DNA of 64,000 bases, from contig NZ_CP073096.1 in the NCBI RefSeq assembly GCF_030503735.1, positions 2,294,001-2,358,000 of the forward strand. Direction: 5' to 3'. Origin of the DNA: Corynebacterium tuberculostearicum. Its GTDB lineage: Bacteria; Actinomycetota; Actinomycetes; Mycobacteriales; Mycobacteriaceae. The first letter of the stretch is position 1. Every line of letters starts with the position of its first letter. The translations under genes were made by a program, and so were the position numbers. Shown here one piece after another: positions 63,623 through 64,000 of the stretch. Below the pieces are notes generated by a model, which was not told the DNA's origin, searched no databases, and worked only from the letters and a program-made list of their open reading frames with translations.

Positions 63623-64000
63623 ATGACTACGACAACTAATGCCAAGCCTGCCTCCCAAGGCGGCGCGACATTCTTGGACATCTCCGGCTCCCGCAAAATG
63701 ACCAATAACATCGCCACGGTAGTGGTCTGGGGCGCAATGATTTTGGCCATGGTCCCGCTGGCTTGGGTTCTGTGGGAACTCATCGCCCGCGGCAGTGGCG
63801 TCATTCTCAACGCTGAGTGGTGGACCGCCTCCCAGCGCGGCATCATGAATAGTTCTGCTGGCGGCGGCGCTGCCCACGCAATCGTGGGTACCTTCGTCCA
63901 GACCATCCTGGCTTCTATCATTTCCATTCCGATTGGTATCTTCACCGCGATCTACCTGGTGGAGTACTCCAAGGGCGGTTGGCTCGGCCGCATCACCATC
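63623..64000 (+). CDS. pstA: Phosphate ABC transporter permease PstA (3' end cut by window)
   Basis: The first 126 residues are visible: MTTTTNAKPASQGG, a first helix around TVVVWGAMILAMVPLAWVLW, then GTFVQTILASIISIPIGIFT and AIYLVEYSK, the PstA-typical start of the permease domain. AGGAGGGGAGG lies 3-13 bases upstream of ATG 63623, 14 bases after pstC. Confidence 0.94.
   Translation, partial: MTTTTNAKPASQGGATFLDISGSRKMTNNIATVVVWGAMILAMVPLAWVLWELIARGSGVILNAEWWTASQRGIMNSSAGGGAAHAIVGTFVQTILASIISIPIGIFTAIYLVEYSKGGWLGRITI

Overview
The window is a continuous stretch of chromosome from a high-GC actinomycete, almost certainly a Corynebacterium. The evidence is ClpC with a Gly/Ala-rich linker, CarD, MshD (mycothiol), an LmeA-type DUF2993 protein, OtsA/OtsB trehalose synthesis, ThrE, a CgmA/CgmR pair beside a quinone-dependent pyruvate dehydrogenase, DUF3073 and PurSQL. 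Gene order follows, as I recall it, the Corynebacterium glutamicum order mutY-carbonic anhydrase-radA-carD-ispDF-cysS ... ipsA-otsB-otsA-thrE ... pqo-phoRS ... purines ... pstSCA. It is mostly conserved core genome. I see no insertion sequence, prophage, CRISPR array, rRNA gene or replication origin, and one tRNA gene.

Layout. 1-9.8 kb: a cut-off pseudokinase-like membrane protein divergent from clpC, a secreted lipase, a DUF4236 mini-protein, mutY, beta-carbonic anhydrase, a membrane-anchored protein, radA and a lipoprotein. 10-14.2 kb: carD-ispD-ispF-cysS-rlmB. 14.2-18.7 kb: an HNH/DUF222 protein, an LpqC-like esterase and a metal ABC transporter. 18.8-25.2 kb: a LacI regulator (IpsA-like), otsB/lipoprotein/otsA, a lysine-repeat protein, thrE and tRNA-Thr. 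25.2-31.5 kb: cgmR/cgmA, pqo, phoR/phoS. 31.5-46.7 kb: HIT protein, then purine genes purD, purB, purC, purSQL interspersed with an unrecognised coiled-coil gene, oligopeptidase B, a deacetylase-like protein and a secreted nuclease. 46.9-52.6 kb: hemolysin III family protein, a TDT transporter with a divergent LysR regulator, a lipoprotein asparaginase, a double-hotdog thioesterase and a sterol-carrier-like protein. 52.6-61.1 kb: purF-purM, DUF3073, ygfZ, pabC, nitrobindin-like, diacylglycerol kinase, LmeA-like, mshD. 61.3-64 kb: pstS-pstC-pstA (cut).

How the genes work together. Most of de novo purine synthesis is here in separate transcription units (purD, purB, purC, purSQL, purFM). A phosphate-starvation circuit also appears: the PhoR/PhoS two-component system, the Pst transporter and a secreted nuclease. 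Tandem 11-base repeats resembling the actinobacterial PHO box lie upstream of both pstS and the nuclease. Many first genes have a -10 hexamer 6-8 bases before the start codon, which indicates leaderless transcription and fixes several starts downstream of the longest ORF start.

The least explained items are the coiled-coil gene at 34890-36260 (AT-richer, next to a 16-bp perfect-arm palindrome), the 24-nt-arm inverted repeat at 40295-40370, the strict KKxx repeat protein at 22741-23112, and the degenerate kinase divergent from clpC. I found no convincing new multi-gene defence or mobile system.
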